Assembly (NCBI GenBank): GCA_021793235.1
Contig: JAJYTD010000027.1
Location: forward strand, 1-55,242
Source: Actinomycetes bacterium
Lineage (GTDB): Bacteria; Actinomycetota; Actinomycetes; Streptosporangiales; Streptosporangiaceae
Direction: 5' to 3'
DNA: 55,242 bases
This document shows, piece by piece, positions 33,678-41,261 of this stretch (position 1 is its first letter; each line of letters starts with the position of its first letter). The position numbers and the translations under genes were made by a program. Under the pieces are notes generated by a model. The model ran no database searches. It was not told the origin of the DNA and saw nothing but the letters and a program-made list of their open reading frames with translations.

Positions 33678-35212
33678 GCGAGGCGCCCCCTCCGCTGCTG
33701 CGGATGAGCGGTATCAGCAAGGGCTTCCCCGGAGTCCAGGCGCTGTCCGAGGCCCGGTTCGACCTCTACCCCGGTGAAGTGCACGCCCTCATGGGCGAGA
33801 ACGGGGCGGGCAAGTCCACGCTGATCAAGATGCTCGCCGGGGTGCACTCGCCCGACTCCGGCACCGTCGAGATCGACGGGCGGGCGGTGTCGATCGGGGG
33901 CCCGCAGCAGGCGGCCGACCTGGGAATCGCAGTGATCCACCAGGAGCTCAACCTGGCGCCGAACCTGACCGTGGCCCAGAACCTCGCGCTGGGCCGGGAG
34001 CCCCGCACCCGCTGGGGGCTGCTGGACCGCTCCCGGATCCGGCGCGAGGCCCGCGCCAGGCTCGCCCGTGTCGGGGTCGACCTCGACCCCGACACCCCGG
34101 TCGCCTCGCTCAGCGTGGGCATGCAGCAGGTGGTGGAGATCGCCCGGGCCATAGCGCAGAACGCCCGCGTCCTGGTGCTGGACGAGCCCACGGCGGCGCT
34201 GTCGGAGGCCGAGGCCCAGCGGCTGTTCGAGCTCGTGTCCGAGATGCGCGCCGGCGGCATGGGCCTGGTCTACATCAGCCACCGGATGGAGGAGGTGTTC
34301 CGGCTGGCCGACCGGGTCACCGTCTTCCGCGACGGCCGCTGGGTCGATACCTCCCCGCGGGCCGACCTCACCCCCGAGGACATCGTGGCGCGCATGATCG
34401 GCCGCGGGCTCAGCGACCTGTACTCCCGGCGGCGCCAGCCGCCGGGAGCGGTGGTCCTGGAAGCGCACGGGCTCACCGACGGCGCCGGGGTCGGCCCGCT
34501 CGACCTGGAGTTGCGGGCCGGCGAGGTCGTGGGGATGGCGGGGCTCATCGGCGCCGGGCGCACCGAGACCGCCCGGCTGCTGTTCGGCGCCGAGCGCCCC
34601 CGGGGCGGGCGGATCCTCCTCGACGGACGCCCGATCACCCTGCGCAGCCCCCGCGACGCGATGCGGCACCGCATCGGTCTGGTGCCCGAGAGCCGCAAGG
34701 AGCAGGCGTTGTTCCCGCAGATGGCGATCCGCGACAACATCGCCGTCACCGGGCTCGGGCGGCTCAGCGAATTCGGAGTGCTGCGGCGCGGCCGGATCGA
34801 CCGCAGCATCGAGCACCACGTGTCGGCGCTGCGGGTGCGCTGCTCGTCGATGGACCAGCGCGTGGGCGAGCTGTCGGGCGGCAACCAGCAGAAGGTGGTG
34901 CTGGCGCGGTGGTTGGAGATCGCACCGCGCGTGCTGCTGCTCGACGAGCCCACCCGCGGTGTGGACGTCGGCGCCAAGCAGGAGATCTACGGGATCATCG
35001 ACCGCCTCGCCGCCGACGGGGTGGCCGTGCTCGTCGTCTCCTCCGACCTGCCCGAGGTGATCGGCATCAGCGACCGCGTCCTGGTCATGCGCAACGGGGA
35101 GATCGCGGCCGAACTGCCCCACGAACAGGCCACCGAAGAAGCCGTGATGCTGCATGCCACCGGCGTGGCGGCCACCGCCGCACCCCCATCCACGAACGGA
35201 GGACCCCGATGA
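33674..35212 (+). CDS. Sugar ABC transporter ATP-binding protein (RbsA/CUT2 type)
   Basis: Double ATPase of 512 residues. Domain 1 has a complete Walker A (GENGAGKSTLIKML, near residue 38), the signature SVGMQQVVEIA and Walker B LVLDEPTAAL. Domain 2 has the degenerate Walker A GLIGAGRTETARLL, the signature LSGGNQQKVVLARW and LLLDEPTRGVDVG, as usual in CUT2 importers. GTG at 33674 overlaps the upstream stop by four bases (GTGA), and its own stop overlaps the permease start, so the three transporter genes are tightly coupled. Confidence 0.94.
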   Translation: MSEAPPPLLRMSGISKGFPGVQALSEARFDLYPGEVHALMGENGAGKSTLIKMLAGVHSPDSGTVEIDGRAVSIGGPQQAADLGIAVIHQELNLAPNLTVAQNLALGREPRTRWGLLDRSRIRREARARLARVGVDLDPDTPVASLSVGMQQVVEIARAIAQNARVLVLDEPTAALSEAEAQRLFELVSEMRAGGMGLVYISHRMEEVFRLADRVTVFRDGRWVDTSPRADLTPEDIVARMIGRGLSDLYSRRRQPPGAVVLEAHGLTDGAGVGPLDLELRAGEVVGMAGLIGAGRTETARLLFGAERPRGGRILLDGRPITLRSPRDAMRHRIGLVPESRKEQALFPQMAIRDNIAVTGLGRLSEFGVLRRGRIDRSIEHHVSALRVRCSSMDQRVGELSGGNQQKVVLARWLEIAPRVLLLDEPTRGVDVGAKQEIYGIIDRLAADGVAVLVVSSDLPEVIGISDRVLVMRNGEIAAELPHEQATEEAVMLHATGVAATAAPPSTNGGPR

Positions 35213-36216
35213 TCGGGACGAGTGATTCCGCGCCGGCCCCGGCCTCCTCCGCCGACGGCCCGGCCAAGTCCCAGCCGGGGCGGTCCCGCCCGGCGGTGCT
35301 GTGGGACCGCTACGGCATCCTCGGCGTGCTGGTGCTGCTGACCGCGTTCATGGCATTCACCGCGCCGAACTTCTTCACCCTCGACAACGCCTTCAACATC
35401 GCCCGGGCGGCGTCGATCAACGCCATCCTGGCCGCGGGGATGACCCTGGTGATCCTCACGCGCGGCATCGACCTGTCGGTGGGCTCCAACCTCGCGGTCA
35501 GCGGTGTCGTCGCGGTGCTGCTGTGGACCTGGGGGATGCCCGCGCCGGTGTGCGTGCTGGGCGGCATCCTCACCGGGGCGGCGTTCGGCATGCTCAACGG
35601 GGCCTTGGTGGCCTACCTGGCCCTGCCGGCCTTCATCGTCACCCTCGGCGGGCTGACCTACCTGCGCGGCACCGCCTACCTGCTGACCGACGGCCGTCCG
35701 CTCATCGCCGACGACCTCGGGTTCAGCCTCATGGGGGACGGGTTCATCGCGGTGCTCCCGGTGCCCGTGGTGATCATGCTCGGGGTCTTCCTGGTGCTGT
35801 GGTTCCTGATGCGCTTCACCCGGTTCGGCACCGAGGTCTATGCCATCGGCGGCAACCCCGAGGCGGCGCGCCTGGCCGGGATCAAGGTCAAGCAGACCCT
35901 GTTGAAGGTCTATGTCATCGCCGGTGCCTGCGCCGGCCTTGCGGGGGTGCTGTTCTCGGCGCGGGTGATGTCGGGCCAGCCCACCGCCGGCGAGACCTAT
36001 GAGCTCGACGCGATCGCCGCGGTGGTCCTCGGCGGCACCAGCCTGCTGGGCGGGGTCGGCACGGTGCAGCGGACCCTGATCGGCGTGATGATCATGGGTG
36101 TGCTCAGCAACGGCCTGCTGCTGCTGAACGTGCCGTTCTTCTACCAGTTGATCATCAAGGGCGGGGTGATCGTCCTGGCCGTGGCGATCGACGGCCTGAA
36201 GAACTGGCGGCGCTGA
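35209..36216 (+). CDS. Sugar ABC transporter permease (RbsC/CUT2 type)
   Basis: Membrane permease of 335 residues with 8-10 helices. Family marks are MTLVILTRGIDLSVGSNLAV near residue 80, GLTYLRGTAYLLTDGRP, and GGNPEAARLAGIKV near residue 220 (the contact with the ATPase). ATG at 35209 overlaps the upstream stop by four bases and has GGAGG six bases before it. Last gene of the operon; a hairpin follows about 100 bases later. Confidence 0.94.
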   Translation: MIGTSDSAPAPASSADGPAKSQPGRSRPAVLWDRYGILGVLVLLTAFMAFTAPNFFTLDNAFNIARAASINAILAAGMTLVILTRGIDLSVGSNLAVSGVVAVLLWTWGMPAPVCVLGGILTGAAFGMLNGALVAYLALPAFIVTLGGLTYLRGTAYLLTDGRPLIADDLGFSLMGDGFIAVLPVPVVIMLGVFLVLWFLMRFTRFGTEVYAIGGNPEAARLAGIKVKQTLLKVYVIAGACAGLAGVLFSARVMSGQPTAGETYELDAIAAVVLGGTSLLGGVGTVQRTLIGVMIMGVLSNGLLLLNVPFFYQLIIKGGVIVLAVAIDGLKNWRR

Positions 36217-36314
36217 CCAAGGCGGGGAGCCCGGCCGGTGCGAGGGTGTATCGGCGCGGGCGGGCACACCGCGGCCAGGGCCGCCCTGGACCACGCTCGG
36301 ACCGAGGCTGCCGG

Positions 36315-36335
36315 ACACGGCGCCCGGCGCCGTGT
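36315..36335 (+). terminator. Hairpin terminator after the sugar operon
   Basis: Perfect 9-bp inverted repeat ACACGGCGC/GCGCCGTGT with a three-base loop, followed by a pyrimidine-rich tract (CTCCCGTGTCTTCCCTCTC). Confidence 0.75.
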
Positions 36336-36477
36336 CTCCCGTGTCTTCCCTCTCTCACGCCGCACCTCCGGGTGCGGTACGAGTTGTGGCGGCAGTGGAG
36401 ATGGGAGCACCCCGCTCAGGAGCGGGACGAACGCAACACCGAATGTGTCGGAACGGAAAAGGTTACGGACTGGATAC

Positions 36478-36513
36478 AGCTCCTGGTGTGGCGCTCGCGC
36501 CGCACCAGGAGCT
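36478..36513. terminator. Strong 17-bp hairpin of unknown role
   Basis: Arms 36478-36494 and 36497-36513 pair over 17 positions with a single G-T pair; TTTG follows on the plus strand. It is far from any gene end (260 bases after the permease), so it could be a terminator of an unseen small RNA or part of a structured RNA. Confidence 0.5.
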
Positions 36514-36986
36514 TTGCGTTGACCGGCGCAGAAAATCAAAAATTTCGACACAGAAAATCCGGGGCTTTTGCCCCGAAGATCGGAGTTGACACGGCCCGTT
36601 GAGCCCGAGTAACGCTCGGTCCGCACCGTCCCGCGCGCCCGCCAAAGGCCCGGCCATCGGTGCGATCCGCACCGGACGGAAACCTCCACACCCTGCCGCA
36701 CAGCTCGTTGCGAATAGCGCACCGGGGAGCGCATTGACAAACAGTTCCAATGAAAAGTTCACACCAAGGACCGTGATATGCATCACTTATCATCGGTAGG
36801 ATCTCGTGTGGACGGTATGCCGGGCCGGCCTGAGAGCGGCGTGCACGGCGCCAATCCCTGAGCGGCATTGGCGCATGTCAGCGCGGACATTCTGAGTGGA
36901 TTCCCGATCCGCGAGAAGTGGCCGGAGACCGAATCGAAGCACCGAACATCGGAACCGGCCATCCCCTGTGCTTCCGGCCGCGGACC

Positions 36987-37014
36987 TGGAAAACTCCGCC
37001 TCCCCACCTATAGT
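36987..37014 (+). promoter_or_regulatory. Probable promoter of the membrane-protein cassette
   Basis: TATAGT at 37009-37014, a near-consensus -10, is preceded at 16 bases by the weak -35 TGGAAA. Seven bases after the -10 is ATG 37022, the spacing typical of a leaderless transcript. Confidence 0.55.
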
Positions 37015-37021
37015 TGTCCTC

Positions 37022-37126
37022 ATGAGAATGACCCCCTTCCCCTGCAACAGGAATGCCCTGACTGTTCCGCCCCTGCATTCACATACCCATTCGGCACTGC
37101 GGACAAGCGTTCTGCGGAACTTGTAG
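37022..37126 (+). other. Leaderless 34-codon reading frame ending in TAG, in frame with the next gene
   Basis: ATG 37022 is correctly spaced from a TATAGT -10 box. The frame runs 34 codons to TAG at 37124-37126 and then continues open, without another start, through a hydrophobic stretch (FGVVIGTIISLLASIG) into the gene annotated from 37208. It may be the true N-terminus of that gene, broken by a nonsense codon, or a separate small peptide. Confidence 0.45.
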
Positions 37127-37207
37127 GAAACAGAAAATCCGGAAGCTCATTCCAGGATCTTTGGGGTTGTCATTGGGACTATAATATCTCTTCTGGCTAG
37201 CATCGGG

Positions 37208-37687
37208 ATGCACATCGCATCTCTGACGCAGAAGATATCTCCGTTCGTCTTCGGGTCGGTCACGATCCTCAAAAGCCCGTTGGACCTCATTAACGGAAAT
37301 TTCGAAGCCAGAAGAAATAGTATCCGCCTGGATACCGCGGATCTGAGATACCAGCGCGAGCGGGTCGTAATGGAAGGAAAGCGGGCGGCCATACAGGCGG
37401 ACAACCTGTACGGGCGTGAGGTGCTCGTCAGGATGCACGCGCGTGAAGGAGATTCCACGGTCAGGACTCTTGCTAGTGTCGGGGAACGCATGGACAGCCT
37501 GGACCATAAAACCCGTGTCCTGCTAGAATATTCGAAAAGAACATCGGGAGTACGCAGGATCCTAGGGGGAATCGGTATCAAGGACGCCTTTCGTGACCGG
37601 GATAGCCTGAGGGATGCCATGAAACCACCCAGATCAGAGTTCAGGGATTTCTATGAAAGGTCCCTGCGCAACCCGTCGCTGAAATAA
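37208..37687 (+). CDS. Unknown protein, first gene of a low-GC cassette; N-terminus uncertain
   Basis: I do not recognise this 159-residue protein. It is rich in Arg, Asp, Glu and Leu and probably mostly helical (RLDTADLRYQRERVVMEGKR; SVGERMDSLDHKTRVLLEYS), suggesting a coiled coil. ATG 37208 has only ATCGGG before it, a poor ribosome site. The same frame is open back to a TAG at 37124 and the intervening codons encode a good transmembrane segment, so the real protein probably begins upstream, perhaps at 37022 beyond the TAG. Codon use is clearly less GC-rich than in flanking genes. Three further small genes follow in the same direction. Confidence 0.55.
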   Translation: MHIASLTQKISPFVFGSVTILKSPLDLINGNFEARRNSIRLDTADLRYQRERVVMEGKRAAIQADNLYGREVLVRMHAREGDSTVRTLASVGERMDSLDHKTRVLLEYSKRTSGVRRILGGIGIKDAFRDRDSLRDAMKPPRSEFRDFYERSLRNPSLK

Positions 37688-37734
37688 AGGGCTCGGCCAC
37701 CTTCCGGGACAGCTCGGACAGAGGAACCTGCGGA

Positions 37735-38097
37735 ATGGAAATTGTTTTTTCGGCATCGGCCGCAGCTGCCGTAGCGCTTCTGGCGGCCAGAATCACCTTC
37801 GATGTTCTTTTCCGGAGGAAGGGTGTCTACCACTCGCGCGCGGAACGCTCTTTGATAATCACAGCGACCATGGACTCCCAGACCGCGCTGAATCTGGCGA
37901 CACTCAGATTGAACGCGGCCGCCGGCAAGAACGAACTTGTGGACAACCTTGAAATCGCTCTGCGGCTGCGGGGGCGGCGAGCGCTCTCTCCGCCCCCGGC
38001 GGATCAGGCCGCACAAGGGGATACAGAGGAAGCGATAGCCGAAATCGAACGCCGGATCTCCGAGGCCGAGCACGAGATGCGGGCAACAACCCTCTGA
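37735..38097 (+). CDS. Unknown small membrane-anchored protein, cassette gene 2
   Basis: Protein of 120 residues not recognised as any family. A single N-terminal membrane helix (IVFSASAAAAVALLAARITF) is followed by a basic stretch and a helical region rich in Ala, Leu and Glu, ending in the coiled-coil-like IAEIERRISEAEHEM. GAGGA lies about nine bases before ATG 37735. It begins 47 bases after the first cassette gene and is followed by the third, so one transcript is likely. Less GC-rich than surrounding chromosome genes. Confidence 0.62.
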   Translation: MEIVFSASAAAAVALLAARITFDVLFRRKGVYHSRAERSLIITATMDSQTALNLATLRLNAAAGKNELVDNLEIALRLRGRRALSPPPADQAAQGDTEEAIAEIERRISEAEHEMRATTL

Positions 38098-38157
38098 GAA
38101 CCTCAGATAAGGACCTGTTTACCGTACTCGTACCGAAGACGTGAGGAAAGGACCGCC

Positions 38158-38916
38158 ATGCTGGCCAGCATCATAACTGCTGCCTCGGGGATCGTGCTGA
38201 CCGTGGCGGTCGTCACCGTATTCTCCTACTATGCCCAGAAGTGGTCCCTGAAGGCAGCGGAGAGGGAGCGCGACACCGAGGCGGAAAAGCTTAAATACGC
38301 TCTCGAAGAGCTCGGATCCACGGCAGGACTGGCATATAAGCCCGAACATCGGATGCTCGACCTGAAGGAGGCGCTGAAAACCCTCGCGCTGGTGAATTCC
38401 TGGATCCGCGATCTTGTCGGAAAGATCAATCCTCGACGGAATGAGCCTGAAAGAAATATCAAAAAGCTCATCAAAGACGGACTGGTAGAAGGAAGAACCG
38501 CCGACCCCGACAGCCTCCGCCCTTCGGCGAGAGTTCTCGCCAGCGGAGATCCTGCACTCATAGAGGGGGTCGAGGAGGTTCTGCGTGAACACCAGGGGCT
38601 GGTCAATGACATGAACGATCCCCTCTTGGGTGTGGCTGCGGAGCTGAGCGAAAAAGGCCAGCAGGAGCGCAATGAGGTGCAGCAGAATCTGGCGCAGGAA
38701 GTGATGAGCCCGCAGGATTTCATAGATTCCTCTCTACAGGAAAGGAATCCGAAGCTTCCCGCTATGCTGGCAGCAGCACGAAGAGGTGACTGGGACCGGA
38801 CGGTCTCCATCGGAGACAGCATCTTCGGGCCGCCACCGGCCGAGCGCTCTCGCAGGCCCCGCAGGTCCAGCCACCCAGAGCATGCGGGGCAGGGCACAAA
38901 GCAGGGGAGGTCATGA
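38158..38916 (+). CDS. Unknown membrane-anchored helical protein, cassette gene 3
   Basis: Protein of 252 residues, not recognised. One N-terminal membrane helix (IITAASGIVLTVAVVTVFSY) precedes a long charged cytoplasmic part predicted to be mostly helical (KWSLKAAERERDTEAEKLKY; VEEVLREHQGLVNDMND; ELSEKGQQERNEVQQNLAQE). The C-terminal 30 residues are basic and probably disordered. AAAGGA lies before ATG 38158. Its stop overlaps the next gene by four bases (ATGA), so translation is coupled. Anchor-plus-coil layout resembles scaffold or chemosensory-like membrane proteins, but no signalling motif is seen. Confidence 0.7.
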   Translation: MLASIITAASGIVLTVAVVTVFSYYAQKWSLKAAERERDTEAEKLKYALEELGSTAGLAYKPEHRMLDLKEALKTLALVNSWIRDLVGKINPRRNEPERNIKKLIKDGLVEGRTADPDSLRPSARVLASGDPALIEGVEEVLREHQGLVNDMNDPLLGVAAELSEKGQQERNEVQQNLAQEVMSPQDFIDSSLQERNPKLPAMLAAARRGDWDRTVSIGDSIFGPPPAERSRRPRRSSHPEHAGQGTKQGRS

Positions 38917-39386
38917 TGCTCCTGATCGCCGTTTCGGGTGCCGTGGCCGCCCTTGTGGTGGCCCTGTTCTCGGCCCGTCGGCTTAACTTCTCCGCGGTGG
39001 ACTTCCCTCGCCGTCAAGTGGAGAACGAGCAGCGGTCGACGGAGATTACGGCCGCCGAGACCATCCTCCGGAAGAAGATCGCCCTACTCCGCCGCAAGGA
39101 GCAGATCGCGCGCCAGACGCGCACGGACTCCGCGAACCCGGGCCCCCTCCCGGCCCTCTTGGAGCGCCCGGCCGAGATGGACGACATCGACGCGCAACTT
39201 GAGCTGACCGACCAGGAGTGGGAGCGCGAGCAGGCCGCCGCCGCGGCCGCCGCCGCGGAACGGATCGCCCAGTACGACACGATGCGCAGGACAGCGCGCC
39301 GTATCGACATCGGGCTGCTGGCCGTGTCGCTCCTGTTGCTGCTCATCCTCGGGTCGGCAATCGTCTGGACGTGGGTGGCGGGCTGA
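38913..39386 (+). CDS. Unknown protein with membrane helices at both ends, cassette gene 4
   Basis: Protein of 157 residues with a hydrophobic helix at each end (LLIAVSGAVAALVVALFSA and LLAVSLLLLLILGSAIVWTW) and a charged, probably coiled-coil middle (AETILRKKIALLRRKEQIAR; LELTDQEWEREQAAAAAA). Both ends would lie in the membrane with the middle on one face. The start overlaps gene 3 by four bases. Its GC content rises back toward the chromosome level, unlike genes 1-3. No family recognised. Confidence 0.7.
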   Translation: MMLLIAVSGAVAALVVALFSARRLNFSAVDFPRRQVENEQRSTEITAAETILRKKIALLRRKEQIARQTRTDSANPGPLPALLERPAEMDDIDAQLELTDQEWEREQAAAAAAAAERIAQYDTMRRTARRIDIGLLAVSLLLLLILGSAIVWTWVAG

Positions 39387-39536
39387 CCGCTCCGGCCACC
39401 GGCGGGGCGATCAGTCCGCCGGTTTCCCCTCGCCCGTTCTCAGAGCGCGGTTCCCGCACCAGCTTTGAACCGTGGTTCCACGGGCGGTCTTTCAGCGTGC
39501 GCGGCGCAGCCACCGGCCGTGGGGGCGCTCGCGGCG

Positions 39537-39573
39537 ACCCCCGGAATCTATCCAGTGACTAGATTCCGGGGGT
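39537..39573. promoter_or_regulatory. 14-bp perfect palindrome before the TetR gene
   Basis: Arms 39537-39550 (ACCCCCGGAATCTA) and 39560-39573 (TAGATTCCGGGGGT) are perfect inverted repeats nine bases apart. The right arm touches a TAGGCT -10-like box at 39573-39578, and GTG 39586 starts eight bases later, so the palindrome lies over the core promoter. It is probably the autoregulatory operator of the TetR protein. Confidence 0.65.
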
Positions 39574-39585
39574 AGGCTGGGTGCC

Positions 39586-40152
39586 GTGTCACGTTCTTAC
39601 CACCACGGGGATCTGCGCCGGGCGGTGCTGCGGGCCGCCGTCGAGGTGATCGCCGAGACCGGTCCCGGCTCGGTCAGCCTGCGCGGCCTCGCGCGGCGGG
39701 CCGGTGTCTCCCATGCCGCGCCCGCTTACCACTTCGGGGACAAGGCGGGGTTGCTGACCGCTGTGGCGGCCGAGGGGTTCGGCCTGCTCGGCGCGGAGCT
39801 GAGCGCGGCACGGGAGCGCACCGGAAGCTTCCTCGAAGTGGGGGTCGCCTATGTGCGGTTCGCTCTCACGCACCGCGGGTACTTCGAGGTGATGTTCCGC
39901 CCCGACCTCTATCGCGCCGACGACCCGGAGCTGAGCGCGGCGCGCGCGGCGACAGCAGAGGTGCTGTACAGCGGCCTGGCGTCGCTTTCCGACGCCCGTG
40001 CGGGGGCGGATCCGCGGGTCGCCGGGGTGGCCGCGTGGTCACTGGTGCACGGGTTCTCGACGCTGTGGTTGAACGGCAACCTGCCCCGGTTCGAAGACGA
40101 CGCCGAGGAGGCGGCCCGCTGCGTGGCCCGCCTCCTGTTCCAGGACGGCTAA
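39586..40152 (+). CDS. TetR-family regulator with WHG-type C-terminus
   Basis: Regulator of 188 residues. The N-terminal helix-turn-helix is AVEVIAETGPGSVSLRGLAR with AGVSHAAPAYHFGDKAGLL after it, and the C-terminal half has the TetR/WHG pattern GYFEVMFRPDLY and WSLVHGFSTLWLNG. The GTG at 39586 begins almost at the expected transcript start, so the mRNA is probably leaderless. It converges on the DoxX-like gene, with only nine bases between stops. The target is probably itself plus an unidentified gene. Confidence 0.88.
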   Translation: MSRSYHHGDLRRAVLRAAVEVIAETGPGSVSLRGLARRAGVSHAAPAYHFGDKAGLLTAVAAEGFGLLGAELSAARERTGSFLEVGVAYVRFALTHRGYFEVMFRPDLYRADDPELSAARAATAEVLYSGLASLSDARAGADPRVAGVAAWSLVHGFSTLWLNGNLPRFEDDAEEAARCVARLLFQDG

Positions 40153-40161
40153 CCGGTCGGA

Positions 40162-40671
40162 CTAACCGGTCCGGCCGGGGTGCGCCTCGGTGCCGGCCAG
40201 GTGGCCGGCGCGCCGGTCGGCGGCTGCGGTCCGCGGCCACAGCACAGCGACCGTGGCGGCGAGGAACACCAGTTGCATCAGGGTGCGGGGCAGGAGCGGT
40301 GTCGCCGCGGAGCCGCCGAGCGCGGCCCCTTCCACCGCCGCGTAGACGTTGGCCGGGAACATCGCGACGAGCAGCAGGGCCAGCCCGGCCGCCGCCCAGC
40401 GCGCGGTCCGCGGATGCAGCAGGGCCGCGGCTCCCGCGAGTTCCAGGATTCCGGTGAGGGTGACCAGCAGGTCCGGCCGCGGCAGGGCGGGCGGGACCAT
40501 CGCGATCAGGTCGGCCCGCAAGACGGCGAAGTGCGTGATCCCGGTGACGGTGAACATCGCCGCCAGGCCGCCGCGCAGCGCGGGCCGCCACGCGTTGAGG
40601 GGGGCGGCGGCGACCGTCCCGATCACGCGCAGCAGCAGGGTCACGGTCGTCAGCACGATCAGGGGAGCCAT
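40162..40671 (-). CDS. DoxX-like four-helix membrane protein
   Basis: Membrane protein of 169 residues with about four helices: LIVLTTVTLLLRVIG, then GLAAMFTVTGITHFAVLR, LVTLTGILELAGAAALL and LMQLVFLAATVAVLW. The glutamate in TGILELAGA is typical of DoxX-like proteins, a family of unclear function sometimes linked to redox or quinone chemistry. ATG at 40671 follows GAGGA by eight bases, and a good promoter lies just upstream. The extension to 40737 overlaps that promoter and is rejected. Confidence 0.8.
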   Translation of the reverse strand: MAPLIVLTTVTLLLRVIGTVAAAPLNAWRPALRGGLAAMFTVTGITHFAVLRADLIAMVPPALPRPDLLVTLTGILELAGAAALLHPRTARWAAAGLALLLVAMFPANVYAAVEGAALGGSAATPLLPRTLMQLVFLAATVAVLWPRTAAADRRAGHLAGTEAHPGRTG

Positions 40672-40707
40672 GGGGCCGTCCTCGCAATCCTTAATCTTGA
40701 CATTGGA

Positions 40708-40737
40708 AAGATATGGGGTGGCACGGGATCTTGTCAA
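40708..40737 (-). promoter_or_regulatory. Promoter of the DoxX-like gene
   Basis: On the minus strand TTGACA (40737-40732) and TATCTT (40713-40708) are separated by 18 bases, a near-consensus housekeeping promoter about 35 bases before ATG 40671. Confidence 0.72.
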
Positions 40738-40836
40738 TGACTAAATTGGTCGCGGGTGAGCCTCGGCGCACCCGGGACCACCGGGCGCGGCGGACGGCGG
40801 GGCCCGGGCGGCCCGCCTGGGATAGGCTGTCCGCCG

Positions 40837-41151
40837 ATGGAACGGAAGTGGTGGAGAGCCCCCCTGCTGCTGACATTGGCGGCCCTGGTCGGCTTCGTGC
40901 TCTTCCTGCCGGTACTGGGGATCTCCGCGATGGCCTTCGACCCCTGCGAGCCGGGTGGGTGCCCGCAGGCTCGGCAGCAGCTGACGCTGGCGACGGCCGT
41001 ATGGGGGCTCTCCTTCCTCACCGTCCCCGCGGCCTGGCTCCTGCCGCGGCACACCGGCTTCGACACCGCACGGCGGCTGTTGATCCCCACCTACGTACTG
41101 CTCTTCGTGGCCGCCGTGCTGATCGCGCTGACGGTGCCCGTAGGCGAGTAA
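40837..41151 (+). CDS. Small membrane protein, unknown function
   Basis: Protein of 104 residues with three hydrophobic segments (LLLTLAALVGFVLFLPVLGI, LATAVWGLSFLTVPAAWLL, PTYVLLFVAAVLIALTV) and a short loop with paired cysteines (DPCEPGGCPQ). Not recognised as a named family. ATG 40837 has no ribosome site but lies eight bases after a TAGGCT -10-like box (40823-40828), suggesting a leaderless mRNA; the frame upstream to 40756 is Gly/Pro/Arg-rich and unlikely. A hairpin follows the stop. Confidence 0.7.
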   Translation: MERKWWRAPLLLTLAALVGFVLFLPVLGISAMAFDPCEPGGCPQARQQLTLATAVWGLSFLTVPAAWLLPRHTGFDTARRLLIPTYVLLFVAAVLIALTVPVGE

Positions 41152-41165
41152 CGAGCGCCCCGCCG

Positions 41166-41201
41166 GGCCGTCCGGGGGCGCGGCTCCGTCCCCGGACGGC
41201 C
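41166..41201 (+). terminator. Hairpin terminator
   Basis: Perfect 12-bp inverted repeat GGCCGTCCGGGG/CCCCGGACGGCC with a 12-base loop, just after the small membrane protein gene. Confidence 0.75.
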
Positions 41202-41224
41202 GAGGCGCTGAACCACAGTAGTTT

Positions 41225-41254
41225 TTGACCGAACGTTCTTTATATGTGTACGGT
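41225..41254 (+). promoter_or_regulatory. Promoter with palindrome for the second TetR gene
   Basis: TTGACC (41225-41230), 18 bases, TACGGT (41249-41254). The spacer starts with the palindrome GAACGTTC (41231-41238), a likely operator for the TetR protein encoded eight bases downstream. Confidence 0.68.
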
Positions 41255-41261
41255 GGCGACC

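Larger units (their letters stand above)
36217..37021. other. Non-coding stretch at the edge of a low-GC segment
   Basis: No credible gene in about 800 bases; open frames on both strands are out of character with protein coding. The base composition drops from about 36400 onward, with runs of A and T. It contains the terminator at 36315, a long hairpin at 36478 and a smaller one, CGGGGC/GCCCCG, at 36560-36575. TTGACA boxes occur at 36586 and 36734 without good partners. It may mark the left boundary of an acquired segment. Confidence 0.45.

Noticed and set aside
37079-37620. Open reading frames on the minus strand opposite the first cassette gene
   Set aside because: They lack ribosome sites and have the mixed composition of shadow frames, whereas the plus-strand frame shows helical charge patterning and continues as an operon.
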